Shown here: positions 24,909-36,048 of the stretch, piece after piece
Position numbering within the stretch: position 1 is the first letter of the stretch
Layout: each line of letters starts with the position of its first letter
Source: Clostridia bacterium
Lineage (GTDB): Bacteria > Bacillota > Clostridia > Oscillospirales > Acutalibacteraceae
Direction of reading: 5' to 3'
NCBI GenBank assembly: GCA_017480115.1
Contig: JAFVBH010000053.1
Coordinates: 1 to 64,000 of the forward strand
DNA length: 64,000 nt
Notes under the pieces: model-generated
The model's input: only the letters and a program-made list of their open reading frames with translations
What the model was told of the DNA's origin: nothing
Databases searched by the model: none
Position numbers and translations under genes: made by a program

Positions 24909-26660
24909 TCAGCCCAGATCGGCAAGCGCCGTATCGATCAGTTTATAATAATCGTCAAACATTTCGAGCTTATCGTTGGGCACATCGTACTTGATCTGCA
25001 CCAGCTTGTCGAACAGTCCCTTTTTCAAAATCTCCGAAATCGGCACCTGCCGCAGGATAATATCCCGGCACTTATGATGCAGATACAAGATCACGCGCAT
25101 CATTTTCAGCTGCTTTTCGGGGGATACGAAGGTATCGTCCTTATGGAACGCGTTCTGCTGCAGGAACCCGACGCGGATCACGCGGGCAGTCTCGATGGTC
25201 AGCTTCTGATCATCGGGCAGCACGTCGGAACCGATCAGCTTGACGATCTCCATCAAGCTGCTCTCCGCGGACAGGATCGAGAACATCTCATTGCGGCAAG
25301 CCATGAAATCCTCGCCCACGGTATCGGTATACCAGTCGCTCAGATCGCCCAGATACTCGCTGTAGCTGTCATTCCAGTTGACGGCGGGATAATGCCGCGC
25401 ATAGGCAAGGGATTTATCCAGCGCCCAGAAGCAGCGGGTGAACCGCTTGGTATTCTGCGTGACGGGCTCGGAGAAATCGGAGCCCTGCGGCGATACCGCG
25501 CCGATCACGGAGACGGAACCCTCCGTCCCGTTCAGATTCTCGGTATAGCCCGCGCGCTCGTAAAACTCGGACAGGCGGGACGGCAGATACGCCGGGAAGC
25601 CCTCGTCGGCGGGCATTTCCTCCAGTCTGCCGGAGATTTCGCGCATCGCCTCCGCCCAACGGGAGGTAGAATCCGCCATCATGGCGACGTTATAACCCAT
25701 ATCGCGGAAATACTCCGCCATGGTGATGCCGGTATAAATCGACGCCTCACGGGCAGCCACGGGCATATTCGACGTATTGGCGATCAGCACCGTTCTGTCC
25801 ATCAGGGATTTTCCTGTTTTCGGATCGACCAGCTTGCGGAACTCCGTCAGCGCGTCCGTCATTTCGTTGCCGCGCTCGCCGCAGCCGATATAAATGATAA
25901 TATCCGCGTCGCACCACTTCGCCAGCTGATGCTGCATCATGGTTTTGCCCGTGCCGAAGCCGCCGGGAATGGCGGCCGCGCCGCCTTTTGCGATGGGGAA
26001 GAAGGTATCCACCACGCGCTGACCGGTGACAAGGGGTTTTGTCAGCGACAGCCGTTTGGCGACGGGACGGGGATTTTTGATCGGCCAGCGATGCGCCAGC
26101 TTGAGCGCATGCTCGTTGCCGTTATCGTCTATCACAAAGGCAAGGGTATCTTTTACTGTATAGGCGCCGTCGGGCTTTGCTTCGCGCACGACGCCGGAAA
26201 CGCCGGGCGGCAGCATGGATTTATGCAAAATAGAGCCGGTCTCGGGGCACTCGGCAAAAATCTGCCCCTCGCGCACCCTGTCGCCGTCCTTGATCAGCAT
26301 GGTTACGTTCCACTTGGTGTTCGGCAGGCTGTCCACATGGATCCCCGCAGGGATAAAAGCGCCCGCCTCATCGCTGATGGCTTTCAGCGGGTTGGCAACG
26401 CCGTCGAAAATACCGCCGATCAGACCGGGGCCGAGAGAGATGCTCATGGGCGCGCCGGTGGAATATACAGGCTCCCCGGGCTTCAGACCGCCGGTCTCCT
26501 CATAGACCTGTATGATCGTCTTATCGTCATCCACCCGAATGACTTCGCCTAACAATCGTTTTTCGCCGACGAAAACCATTTCATTCATAGAGAAGGCAGT
26601 CTTGCCACTGACAGAGACGACAGGGCCGTTGATGCCGAATACTACATAATTATCTTTCAT
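24909..26660 (-). CDS. ntpA: V-type ATPase catalytic subunit A
   Basis: A 583-residue catalytic subunit with P-loop [17 protein letters not shown] (about residues 231-247), GERGNEMTD, and [26 protein letters not shown]. The family's non-homologous region (about 110-200) is present. Start after AAGGGG. The direction of work (proton/sodium pumping or ATP synthesis) cannot be told from this subunit. Confidence 0.96.
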   Translation of the reverse strand: MKDNYVVFGINGPVVSVSGKTAFSMNEMVFVGEKRLLGEVIRVDDDKTIIQVYEETGGLKPGEPVYSTGAPMSISLGPGLIGGIFDGVANPLKAISDEAGAFIPAGIHVDSLPNTKWNVTMLIKDGDRVREGQIFAECPETGSILHKSMLPPGVSGVVREAKPDGAYTVKDTLAFVIDDNGNEHALKLAHRWPIKNPRPVAKRLSLTKPLVTGQRVVDTFFPIAKGGAAAIPGGFGTGKTMMQHQLAKWCDADIIIYIGCGERGNEMTDALTEFRKLVDPKTGKSLMDRTVLIANTSNMPVAAREASIYTGITMAEYFRDMGYNVAMMADSTSRWAEAMREISGRLEEMPADEGFPAYLPSRLSEFYERAGYTENLNGTEGSVSVIGAVSPQGSDFSEPVTQNTKRFTRCFWALDKSLAYARHYPAVNWNDSYSEYLGDLSDWYTDTVGEDFMACRNEMFSILSAESSLMEIVKLIGSDVLPDDQKLTIETARVIRVGFLQQNAFHKDDTFVSPEKQLKMMRVILYLHHKCRDIILRQVPISEILKKGLFDKLVQIKYDVPNDKLEMFDDYYKLIDTALADLG

Positions 26661-26670
26661 AACAATCCCC

Positions 26671-27252
26671 TTACAGCGTTACCCCGGAGGTTTCATAGAA
26701 GGTCTGTCTCTGCTGTGCAAGACGGCTGTCAAGCGTATCGTCAGCAAGAAGCCCTCTCGACTCGTTCACCGCGCGGATCCCGCCGAGCGTGATCTGCGAA
26801 TCGGCGCGAATATCGGCGCAGTATGTGTTCAACGCGTGGAAGTGGCGTTCGTCCTCCGGGCGCAGGTAAAATACACTGTCCGCGCCCATCAGCGCACAAA
26901 GCTGCTTGGCGGAATCCAGCAAAAAGGCGCGGTAGCCGTCCGTCTGGGTAAACGCGGCAATGCGAGCGGCAGCCTCGGCAAACACCTCGTCTGTGATCTC
27001 GCTTCTGCGCTGCAGCAGCGCGCGGGTCTCGTTCCTCTCGGCAACGGAAAGGTCGGTATTTGTCTGTTCGTTCAGTTTATCCAGCTCGGAAAACTGCGCA
27101 GCGGTGATCTCCTGCTTTGCACGGCGTTCCGCCTTTTTCAGCTCCGAGCGGATATAGGCGGCAGTTTCTTTTTTTATGGCGTTAACTGCGGTATCCGCAG
27201 CTTTATTGATCTCTTTGATAATATTTTCAAGATTTTTCGGTTCGGAAATCAT
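26671..27252 (-). CDS. ntpE: V-type ATPase subunit E (peripheral stalk)
   Basis: A 193-residue protein whose first 110 residues are a Lys/Glu/Ala-rich coiled coil (KNLENIIKEINKAADTAVNAI) and whose C-terminal domain ends in the conserved LLADDTLDSRL pattern of E subunits. It forms the peripheral stalk with the small subunit encoded at 31230-31550. A GGAG site precedes the ATG. Confidence 0.9.
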   Translation of the reverse strand: MISEPKNLENIIKEINKAADTAVNAIKKETAAYIRSELKKAERRAKQEITAAQFSELDKLNEQTNTDLSVAERNETRALLQRRSEITDEVFAEAAARIAAFTQTDGYRAFLLDSAKQLCALMGADSVFYLRPEDERHFHALNTYCADIRADSQITLGGIRAVNESRGLLADDTLDSRLAQQRQTFYETSGVTL

Positions 27253-27265
27253 ACAATCACTCCGA

Positions 27266-27571
27266 TCATTCTTTTATCCCGACGGCTTCGCGGACGTATT
27301 TGGCGACGGAGCCGCTGGCGGGAAGTCCGCCGGTGTCGGGCACCTCCACAAGGATCGGCAGCCCGTGCGCAGCGCGGAATTCCGACGGGTAGCCGCCCAG
27401 CGCGTTCATCAGCGCGCGGTTGACGGCGATTACGCCGATATTGCTGTCGGCAGCCGCCGTCTCGATTGCGGCGACAGCGTCCGCCGCGCCGCTGACAACG
27501 ACGCCTTCGATCCCCGCAAGACGCAGCCCCGTGCAGGTATCCTCATCGTTGCTGACAACAAAAAGTCGCAT
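27266..27571 (-). CDS. ntpG: V-type ATPase subunit F
   Basis: A 101-residue central-stalk subunit with the Rossmann-like F-subunit fold (MRLFVVSNDEDTCTGLRLAGI, GVIAVN, PILVEVPD). It binds subunit D. Start after AAGGTGAG, between K and E. Confidence 0.9.
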   Translation of the reverse strand: MRLFVVSNDEDTCTGLRLAGIEGVVVSGAADAVAAIETAAADSNIGVIAVNRALMNALGGYPSEFRAAHGLPILVEVPDTGGLPASGSVAKYVREAVGIKE

Positions 27572-27580
27572 AGGCTCACC

Positions 27581-28090
27581 TTATACCTTATTCAGGATAA
27601 GAATGGAGATAACGACGCCGTAAAGGGCAATGGATTCACCCAACGCGACGAAGATCAGGGATTTACCGAAGGATTTGGGATCCTCGCTGGTGGCGGCGAT
27701 CGCTGCGGGCGCGCCTGCGGCAACGGCGATACCGCCGCCGATACCCGCAAAGCTGGTAACCAACGCAGCAGCAATCAGCCCCAGCCCCTTATTGATCCCG
27801 TCAGACGCTGCGGACGGCGCTGCTTCGGGAGCGGCAGCCGTATCCTCCGCGGCAGAGAGAACCATAGCGTCCTCCGCGGGCGCCGCGTCCGCATCGGCTG
27901 CAGCGGCGGAAACCGCAAACACACAAGAGCCGATCACGACCAGCGCGACCATAAAACCCACAAGATTTCTTGCAATGATCTTTTTACCGGCAATACCTTT
28001 TCTGGACTGTTTCACCGAATACACGGTCAGAGCAATCAATGCGGCAACGGGCAAAAGAATAGCGATTACATAAACAAGCGTGTTCAACAT
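27581..28090 (-). CDS. ntpK: V-type ATPase rotor subunit K, with a non-canonical first half
   Basis: A 169-residue protein. Residues about 98-169 are one typical rotor hairpin: GIGGGIAVAAGAPAAIAATSEDP, the loop, then a helix with the ion-carrying Glu (FVALGESIALYG). Residues 1-65 form two other hydrophobic segments joined to the hairpin by an Ala/Asp-rich linker (66-95), instead of a second Glu-bearing hairpin. I recall this form in other Clostridia. The Glu-Ser pair resembles sodium-type rotors, but the position equivalent to the sodium-ligand Gln appears to be Gly, so ion specificity is uncertain. Confidence 0.9.
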   Translation of the reverse strand: MLNTLVYVIAILLPVAALIALTVYSVKQSRKGIAGKKIIARNLVGFMVALVVIGSCVFAVSAAAADADAAPAEDAMVLSAAEDTAAAPEAAPSAASDGINKGLGLIAAALVTSFAGIGGGIAVAAGAPAAIAATSEDPKSFGKSLIFVALGESIALYGVVISILILNKV

Positions 28091-28153
28091 GATAAATTCC
28101 TCCGAAACAAATAAGTTTTTTATAGGATTCCGAATCTGATCGGTTACGATAAT

Positions 28154-30160
28154 TTAAGCGCGGCGCTTTGCCGCTTTTTTAATTTTTTCGGCGATCCGGT
28201 GTCCTTCCGGCTTACCGACGCCCGCAAAGGGTCTGCCGCCGCCGTCATAGAAGCGGCTGAACATCTCATAATATTCCAGTCGCAGCGCCTGAATACCGGT
28301 CAACAGACCTTCCAGCGCCATAACCAGAACATTGCCGAGCACAATGGCGAACCAGCCGCCCACGGAAACGTCCGCAGGACTTTTCGGATTACCTGCCAGA
28401 GAGAAGAACACCATCATCATACCGGCATGCACCAGCACGAATGCGCCGATACGCAGGAACGACACGGTATTGCTGAAATAAGAAAGAATGTATTCGATCA
28501 GCTCAAAGATGTTCTGCATTACAAAGTCCGCTGCGCTTTCGGGCATAAACTCGTCCTTGCGCTTATGCTGGACAAAGCCGATCAGAATCTCTTTCGCAAA
28601 CAGGATCGGTACCGTCACTGCGATCACGATCACACAGGCGATCGTGGGCACCAGCTGCGTGCCGGACATGAATTTATAAATCAGCACAAACAGCGCGCCG
28701 TACAGCAGCAGTCCGGCAAGCCCGTTCTCGCTGAACAGCGCCTCGCCGATCTCTTTGCTTTTCAGGCGAATGACGATATTCATCAGCATCGCCACTGCCA
28801 CCAGACCGATACCGATGGAGATCGCCATCAGCAGCACACCGTTGATGGACTCCATGACTTCGATAGGCTTGCCCGGCAGACCGAACACCTTTTGATAGAT
28901 CGGGTCCAGCAAATGTTCAAAGCCGAACACCGAACCGAACAGAAAACCGAACACAGTCGAGCAGAAGCCGCAGGGTACTAAAATTTTTGCCAGCGCCATA
29001 CCTTTGGTCTTGGACAGGATAAACGCGCCGATCATCAACAGCAGCCCCTGTCCGAAATCAGCAAACATAATGCCGAAGATGATCGAATAAGTGATCGCGA
29101 CAAACGGCGTAATATCCACCCCGTCATAGGACGGTAAGCCGTACATGCTTACGAACATCTCAAAGGGTCGGAACAACCGTTTATTCCGCAGCTTCACGGG
29201 CGGCTCCCCGTGTTTATCCTCCGACGGTTCGGAGATTTCACAGGAAATATCGTCCAACGCCGCGACACGCTTTGTAAAATCGTTTGCACTCTTGGCGGGA
29301 ATCCAGCCGACAAAGGTAAAAGTTTTCCCCAGTCTGTCCGTCGCGGCGTAGCGGCGCAGATCAAATGCCTCGCTGCACTGTTTGAGATAGGCGTACAGCG
29401 CGTTGCAGACCTCCGCGCGGGAGTTCCAGTACTCCGCAATCTCGGTTTCCAGCTTCTCCTGTGATTTCAGCAGCAGCTTTTCCTCGTTTCCGATCATATT
29501 CAGCACTTCGGACGGCGTGCCCGCCTCTTTTTTGAGCTTTACCCGCTCAAAATACAAGCTGGCAAAGATACGGTCGATCTTATCCACATTGTTCCGCGGC
29601 GCCACATACACGCCCCAAACGTCGGTGGCGGTACGCTCGCAGGTGACAAATACAAAATGCTCTTTCTCCTGATATGCCGCCAGCTTATCGCTGCATTCCA
29701 CCGGCATGGAACCGAACCGTACACGGACGAATTTGCAATCCAACAGCTCCTTGATGGAGGTATCCAGATCTACAAAGTGGCTGTATTGCTCCTTTTCCTT
29801 TTCGCAGGATTCGATCTCCTCGGTCAGCTCCGTATGCAGCCGATGAAATTCCTGCATTTTGTCGATCATTTCATCGATCATGCCCTCGTCGAAGTCCTCG
29901 GGATTGAAGTCGGACAGTTCAAAGTCCTCCTCCAAAGACGCGTCCGCAATATCGGCAAGCTCCTCGATCCGCTGTATCTTCGCGCCGTAGGCGCTCTCGC
30001 CGCTCAAGCCGGAAAAGCCAAGGCTGGCAGACATGTAATCCAGCGCGTTTTCAGGGTGTATCTCCCCCGTCAGGCAGCAGGAAGATATAAAATCGTCGAT
30101 ACGGGCTACCGGTCCGTAGACACGGACGAATTTCATTTTTGCAATCGCCAAAACATTCAC
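28154..30160 (-). CDS. ntpI: V-type ATPase subunit I (a-subunit homologue)
   Basis: A 668-residue stator subunit. Residues 1-330 are the cytoplasmic arm with coiled coils (FHRLHTELTEEIESCEKEKE). The rest holds about eight membrane segments, including the family segments ITYSIIFGIMFADFGQGLLL, FSNTVSFLRIGAFVLVHAG and LLTGIQALRLEYYEMFSRFY, which carry the Arg of the ion half-channels. Start after AAAGGAGCG. Confidence 0.95.
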   Translation of the reverse strand: MNVLAIAKMKFVRVYGPVARIDDFISSCCLTGEIHPENALDYMSASLGFSGLSGESAYGAKIQRIEELADIADASLEEDFELSDFNPEDFDEGMIDEMIDKMQEFHRLHTELTEEIESCEKEKEQYSHFVDLDTSIKELLDCKFVRVRFGSMPVECSDKLAAYQEKEHFVFVTCERTATDVWGVYVAPRNNVDKIDRIFASLYFERVKLKKEAGTPSEVLNMIGNEEKLLLKSQEKLETEIAEYWNSRAEVCNALYAYLKQCSEAFDLRRYAATDRLGKTFTFVGWIPAKSANDFTKRVAALDDISCEISEPSEDKHGEPPVKLRNKRLFRPFEMFVSMYGLPSYDGVDITPFVAITYSIIFGIMFADFGQGLLLMIGAFILSKTKGMALAKILVPCGFCSTVFGFLFGSVFGFEHLLDPIYQKVFGLPGKPIEVMESINGVLLMAISIGIGLVAVAMLMNIVIRLKSKEIGEALFSENGLAGLLLYGALFVLIYKFMSGTQLVPTIACVIVIAVTVPILFAKEILIGFVQHKRKDEFMPESAADFVMQNIFELIEYILSYFSNTVSFLRIGAFVLVHAGMMMVFFSLAGNPKSPADVSVGGWFAIVLGNVLVMALEGLLTGIQALRLEYYEMFSRFYDGGGRPFAGVGKPEGHRIAEKIKKAAKRRA

Positions 30161-30190
30161 GCTCCTTTTGGCGTAATTTTCTCGGTATCG

Positions 30191-31225
30191 TTAAGCAACG
30201 ACGCCGGTCAGAACCTTTTTAATCTCGGCAGGCTCGATACCGTATTTAATGCCCTCGATGATGCGCACAATGTTTTTGACCTCGTTTTCCGCAAGGAACA
30301 TATAGCACACCATAATCGCGGCGGGATCTGTGTAAAAACGCAAGCCCTTCATCAGCTTTGCGCACAGGTAGTCCTCCATGACCTTTTCCGTATCGCCGTA
30401 ATCCAGCCCTTTCAGCGCTTCGCCGTATACGGTGGCGGACAGGATGCGCATGAAGTCCTTTTCATCTTGGGATTTCAACAGCGCCTCGACCTGCTTCGGC
30501 GAAAACGACGAATAGCCGTTCACAAAAAAGCCGGTCATAATGCGTTCATCACGAATCCCCATCTTTTTCAGCCGATAAAGCGACGTAATCAAACGAGAAT
30601 CTAAAATTATCGAACCGACCTCAAATATCTGTTTTTTATCCGCTTTATCATGCTTGATCGTATCGATCAGATAGCCGTTCAGATACCGGTTCATCTCCGC
30701 CTCGATGCGAAGATAGGCGCCCTCCTCCGTGATAACGGGCTGGAAAGGCTCCAGAATTTTCCGATAGGGCGTCCCCTGCAGCACAGAGAGAATATCCTCA
30801 AAGCTGCGCGCCCCGGCGAGCCCGAACAAATTCAGTTCGGTCAGCCGGTCATAAAAGGGCGGCAACTGCGCCAGATAATCCTGCATCTGCCCGCTGATTA
30901 ACAGTCGTACGCTCCGTAAAATCTGTAGGCTGTCATTTTTTACAATATAATACTTATAAAAGTCCATTCTGCCGGATTTTTCATAGCGGCTCAGCACGGA
31001 CAGCTGCTCAAAAATGCTGATCCGCAGCAGCTCCTCCGCCTGCGCGGCGGTAATGTCCCGGTGCGCCTTTTCCAGCGCGGACGCATAATGCTTGCGCTTT
31101 ACAAGGCGGGACAGCAGCTCGGTCAGGCTTTGCGCGGCGACCAGATTATCGTATTCTGCGCCTGTGATATGCCCGGCATACATGGCGCGGGCTTTGGCTA
31201 GCACCGCGTTGGAAGCGAAGCTCAT
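30191..31225 (-). CDS. ntpC: V-type ATPase subunit C (AC39-type)
   Basis: A 344-residue subunit that links the central stalk to the rotor ring. Family features are the tripled helical-bundle pattern and the C-terminal FLAENEVKNIVRIIEGIKYG. GGAGGTGAGGCG precedes the ATG, four bases after the stop of the small stalk subunit gene, so the two are closely coupled. Confidence 0.92.
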   Translation of the reverse strand: MSFASNAVLAKARAMYAGHITGAEYDNLVAAQSLTELLSRLVKRKHYASALEKAHRDITAAQAEELLRISIFEQLSVLSRYEKSGRMDFYKYYIVKNDSLQILRSVRLLISGQMQDYLAQLPPFYDRLTELNLFGLAGARSFEDILSVLQGTPYRKILEPFQPVITEEGAYLRIEAEMNRYLNGYLIDTIKHDKADKKQIFEVGSIILDSRLITSLYRLKKMGIRDERIMTGFFVNGYSSFSPKQVEALLKSQDEKDFMRILSATVYGEALKGLDYGDTEKVMEDYLCAKLMKGLRFYTDPAAIMVCYMFLAENEVKNIVRIIEGIKYGIEPAEIKKVLTGVVA

Positions 31226-31229
31226 CGCC

Positions 31230-31550
31230 TCACACCTCCGTCCCCTTCAAAACGCCGTCCACGATCTCCGTGATCCAGCGTTCCTTGTTTTCGGCATACA
31301 ACGCGTTCATTTTCTCAGCAATAGTACTGTTTTTCTCGCGGACAGATCTGAGGGCTTCTTCGCCCTCCGCACGGTTTTTTTGGCTGATCTCCTCCGCCTT
31401 TTTGCGCGCTTTGCGTTTTTCTTCGTTAATCAACGCTTCTTTCCGGGAAGCGATGGAGGCGTACGCCTCGTTCTTTTCCGCCTGCGCCGCGGCAAGCCGC
31501 TCCCGCGCCGCCTTATCAACATCGATGATCTCTTTCAGCAAATCGGTCAC
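31230..31550 (-). CDS. V-type ATPase subunit G/H (peripheral stalk)
   Basis: A 106-residue Ala/Glu/Lys-rich coiled coil (residues 10-85) starting with GTG after GGGGTG. Length, composition and position as first gene of the ATPase operon identify it as the G/H-type partner of subunit E. Sequence alone would not separate it from other coiled coils, so the call leans on context. Confidence 0.85.
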   Translation of the reverse strand: MTDLLKEIIDVDKAARERLAAAQAEKNEAYASIASRKEALINEEKRKARKKAEEISQKNRAEGEEALRSVREKNSTIAEKMNALYAENKERWITEIVDGVLKGTEV

Positions 31551-31658
31551 TGTGACACCCCTGACAGCATAGTAATAGGTACAGAAAAAATAATGCGAAG
31601 CCCGCCGCCCGTGGAAACGCCTCGGACAGGGGATTCTGTATATTTAATATGATTAGAT

Positions 31659-31687
31659 ATTATACAACCGTAAAAAATATATTTCAA
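31659..31687 (-). promoter_or_regulatory. Predicted promoter of the V-type ATPase operon
   Basis: Minus strand TTGAAA, 17 bp, TATAAT: a near-perfect housekeeping promoter about 110 bases before the first gene. The rest of the 302-bp gap (31551-31852) holds a GC-rich leader stretch, an AATTGC-cga-GCAATT dyad near 31705-31720, and the groEL terminator. Confidence 0.8.
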
Positions 31688-31799
31688 GCAAAAAACTGAC
31701 CAAATTGCCGAGCAATTTTTGGTTAAATTACAGCTTTTTAACAAAAATATGAACAAGCATTCAAAATTTCGTCTTTCACCGGCGAATAACAATGCAAAG

Positions 31800-31833
31800 A
31801 ATCCCGGCAGAAGCCGAAGCTTTTGCCGGGATT
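31800..31833 (-). terminator. Terminator of groESL
   Basis: AATCCCGGCA(G)AAGC pairs with GCTT(T)TGCCGGGATT around CGAA; on the minus strand the tail is CTTTGC, only moderately U-rich. Confidence 0.6.
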
Positions 31834-31852
31834 AGAATCAATATATCAGCGA

Positions 31853-33496
<1,644 letters not shown>

Positions 33497-33513
33497 TCAA
33501 TCCTTTCCGTTAA

Positions 33514-33798
33514 TTACTCTACGATAGCGAGAATGTCGCTCTGCTTGGCGACGGTGTATTCCTCGGAATCCAGCTTGACTTCGGTGCCCGCGTACTTGCC
33601 GAGGATCACCTTATCGCCCACCTTCACGTCCATGGGAACGCGCTGACCGTCCACAACTTCACCGGGGCCGACAGCGAGAACCTCCGCTACCTGGGGCTTT
33701 TCCTTTGCCGTGGAAGCAAGGATAATACCGCCCTTCGTTTTTTCTTCCGCCTCAACGAATTTCAGGACGACTCTGTCCCCGAGAGGTTTCAATGTCAT
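33514..33798 (-). CDS. groES: Co-chaperonin GroES
   Basis: The ATG at 33798 follows ATAGGAGG; the longer frame reaches into the CIRCE element and is rejected. The 94-residue product has [10 protein letters not shown], the mobile loop ([18 protein letters not shown]) and [15 protein letters not shown]. Confidence 0.97.
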   Translation of the reverse strand: MTLKPLGDRVVLKFVEAEEKTKGGIILASTAKEKPQVAEVLAVGPGEVVDGQRVPMDVKVGDKVILGKYAGTEVKLDSEEYTVAKQSDILAIVE

Positions 33799-33836
33799 AA
33801 CAATTCCTCCTATGATAAAATATTGAACTTGCCGTT

Positions 33837-33863
33837 TTAGCACTCCCTTTTCTCGAGTGCTAA
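33837..33863. promoter_or_regulatory. CIRCE operator (HrcA site)
   Basis: Perfect TTAGCACTC-N9-GAGTGCTAA, between the predicted promoter and groES. It is the binding site of the heat-shock repressor HrcA, which is not in this window. Confidence 0.97.
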
Positions 33864-33867
33864 AACT

Positions 33868-33895
33868 ATTTTATACCGTTTTTCGGAAAAATCAA
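33868..33895 (-). promoter_or_regulatory. Predicted promoter of groESL
   Basis: Minus strand TTGATT, 16 bp, TAAAAT, ending just before the CIRCE dyad. Confidence 0.6.
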
Positions 33896-33929
33896 GCGAT
33901 TTTGGTAAAATTCATAAAATAGTAACAAA

Positions 33930-34297
33930 TTTTGATTTATCAGCTTTGCTGATAAATCAAAATTTAGGGAGAAGGTAGTAGGGAAGAGGGAGGAGGTTCG
34001 GAAGCCGCTTCGCGGCTTGAATTTTAGAACCAATCACCGGAAACGGGTAGCACGGCGCACTGCGCCGTTTAAATTTCGCAACGACCGAATAACTTTTTGA
34101 GAGAATATTATTTCCCTCGTTGCGGAATTTTTATAATGAGGCGCGACAGCGCCCACCATACAGAAAGATAGGCAGATCAGCATAGTTTTCCCGGCTTTGG
34201 AATAAGGTTAAGCCCTGCGGGCATTTATTAGAAAATCATACGGCAAAGGATAAATCGTGCCTTTCCCCAGTATTTTCCGTTTGCCGCATGATTAAAT
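33930..34297. repeat. Intergenic repeat mosaic downstream of spoIVA
   Basis: It holds a palindrome AAATTTTGATTTATCAGC/GCTGATAAATCAAAATTT (about 33930-33966), a purine-rich 'gggaagagggaggagg' tract, the CCGCTTCGCGG module, the 'cgggtagcacggcgcactgcgcc' module (34042-34065) and a stretch to 34297 in which I see no gene. The modules recur at 43650-44270 and 57970-58220. Confidence 0.6.
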
Positions 34298-34414
34298 GGC
34301 AAATGAGCCGCCGCGTCCGGTGGACGGGGCAGGCGGTGCATTTGCAGGAAGGGACACAGAGCATTGCGAAGCGCCCCAAGCGAGCAAGGCGACAATGTTC
34401 CTGACCGTCTCGCA
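34298..34414. repeat. 117-bp element, copy 1
   Basis: It matches 44053-44169 over 117 bases with about five differences; the last 87 bases differ at one position. Possible nested pairing: GGGA with the TCC after CAATG, CATTG with CAATG, and CGCC with GGCG, around a 12-base loop. Small open frames crossing it lack ribosome sites. It may be a structured RNA or a miniature element. Confidence 0.65.
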
Positions 34415-34550
34415 GTGCGCCGTGCTACCCGTTTCCGCAAATTCGTCCATAAATCCAAATCGCGCAGCGATTTCCGCACCTCCTACCTCTTCCCTCCTAC
34501 CTTCTATCTAAATGCAGACTTGCGGGGCGTTTACGCCCCGCAAATCTAAT
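34415..34550. repeat. Repeat modules before the spoIVA 3' end
   Basis: Modules: GTGCGCCGTGCTACCCG, the GCGCAGCG palindrome, 'cacctcctacctcttccctcctacc' pyrimidine tract, and GCGGGGCG-ttta-CGCCCCGC (34518-34537), which may serve as the spoIVA terminator. Confidence 0.55.
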
Positions 34551-36029
34551 TTACAGTATAAAACAAATCAACCCGTTACACCCGTCGTTGATTATTTTTT
34601 CCAAAGTCTCCCGCAATTTATACCTTGCGTCCTCCGGCATATGCATTAATTTTCCGCGCAGCCCCTCGTTGACGAGATCATTGAGAGAGGTGCCGAAGAT
34701 ATTAGATTCCCAAATGCGGGCGGGATCCTCTTCAAATTCCTTGAGCAGGTACTTCACCAGCTCCTCCGACTGGCTTTCGGAGCCGACCACGGGCGCGACC
34801 TCGGTGGTTATATCCGCCCGCATCATGTGGATCGACGGCGCGGACGCCTTCAGCCGCACGCCGTACCTGCCGCCCTGCTTCATGATCTCCGGCTCCTCCA
34901 GCGTCAGTTCCGTGACCTCGGGCATCACGATGCCGTAGCCGGTCGCCTCCACCTGCTCCAGCGCGCCCTTGAGATGCGCGTACCGTCTGCCGTCGTCGGC
35001 AAGCTGCTTCAGGGATTCCATCAGCTCCTTTTCACTGCCGATGGGCACCCCCGCATACTCGGACAGCACGCCGTAGAACAAACCGTCCTCTACACGGACG
35101 TTGATACGGGCGCTGCCCTCCCCCAACGCCATACCATCCACTGCGGCGGCGGAGATGCTGTCTACGCCGCCAAGCGCGTCGGCAAAGGCGGCAACGGAGC
35201 GCATGGCGCCAAGGCTGCCCGCCTGCTCGCGCACAGCGGACACGATTTCGCTCTTCAACGGGTGCGCCGGCGGCAGGGACATCAGCCACGAGGGAAAGCT
35301 CAGCCGCACCTCGCGGACGGGGAACTCAAATAAGACCTCGGCGAGAATATTTTTTATATCGTCCTCGTCCAGCGTCATGCAGTTGACGGGCACGACGGGG
35401 ACGTCATATTTTTCCGTCAGGCTCGCGCTGAGCGCCAGCGCGGGATCGCCGTGCGGGGTCGCGCTGTTCATCAGCACGATAAAGGGTTTGTTCAGCTCTT
35501 TCAACTCAGAAATGACCCGTTCCTCCGCCTCGGCGTACTCGGCGCGGGGAATATCACTGATCGATCCGTCCGTCGTTACGACCAGACCGATGGTGGAATG
35601 CTCGGAAATGACCTTATGCGTCCCCAGCTCCGCCGCCATGTTAAAGGGAATTTCCTCCTCAAACCACGGGGTTTTGACCATGCGCGGCTGGTCGCCCTCG
35701 ATGTACCCGAGGGACGAAGGGACAATATAGCCAACGCAGTCGATCAGGCGCACGCGGAACGCGGAATTGTTATCCAGCTTGATCTCCGCCGCCTGCTCGG
35801 GAATAAATTTCGGCTCCGTGGTCATGATGGTTCTGCCCGCCGCAGACTGGGGCAATTCATCAACCGCGCGATCCTTTTTCGCGTCCGCGCTCATATGCGG
35901 AATCACCAATGTATCCATAAACCGTTTGACAAGGGTGGATTTTCCCGTTCTGACCGGTCCCACCACGCCGACGTAAATATCTCCCTGCGTCCGGACGCGA
36001 ATATCCTCATAAATCGTTCTGTTATCCAT
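34551..36029 (-). CDS. spoIVA: Stage IV sporulation protein A
   Basis: With the ATG at 36029 (eight bases after GGGAGG; the TTG two codons earlier is too close) the protein is 492 residues, the same as Bacillus subtilis SpoIVA. It has the N-terminal P-loop GPVRTGKST, the switch region RLIDCVGY, VVTTDGSISDIPR and the C-terminal DARYKLRETLEKIINDGCNGLICFIL-type end that anchors it with SpoVM (last residues GLICFIL). It polymerises with ATP hydrolysis to form the basement layer of the spore coat. It lies 19 bp behind the SipL-like gene. Confidence 0.97.
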   Translation of the reverse strand: MDNRTIYEDIRVRTQGDIYVGVVGPVRTGKSTLVKRFMDTLVIPHMSADAKKDRAVDELPQSAAGRTIMTTEPKFIPEQAAEIKLDNNSAFRVRLIDCVGYIVPSSLGYIEGDQPRMVKTPWFEEEIPFNMAAELGTHKVISEHSTIGLVVTTDGSISDIPRAEYAEAEERVISELKELNKPFIVLMNSATPHGDPALALSASLTEKYDVPVVPVNCMTLDEDDIKNILAEVLFEFPVREVRLSFPSWLMSLPPAHPLKSEIVSAVREQAGSLGAMRSVAAFADALGGVDSISAAAVDGMALGEGSARINVRVEDGLFYGVLSEYAGVPIGSEKELMESLKQLADDGRRYAHLKGALEQVEATGYGIVMPEVTELTLEEPEIMKQGGRYGVRLKASAPSIHMMRADITTEVAPVVGSESQSEELVKYLLKEFEEDPARIWESNIFGTSLNDLVNEGLRGKLMHMPEDARYKLRETLEKIINDGCNGLICFIL

Positions 36030-36048
36030 ATGCAATACCTCCCCTGTC

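Noticed and set aside
24846..26552. 568-codon plus-strand open frame
   Set aside because: Antisense shadow of the V-ATPase A subunit; His/Arg/Gly-rich composition, no ribosome site, no family resemblance.
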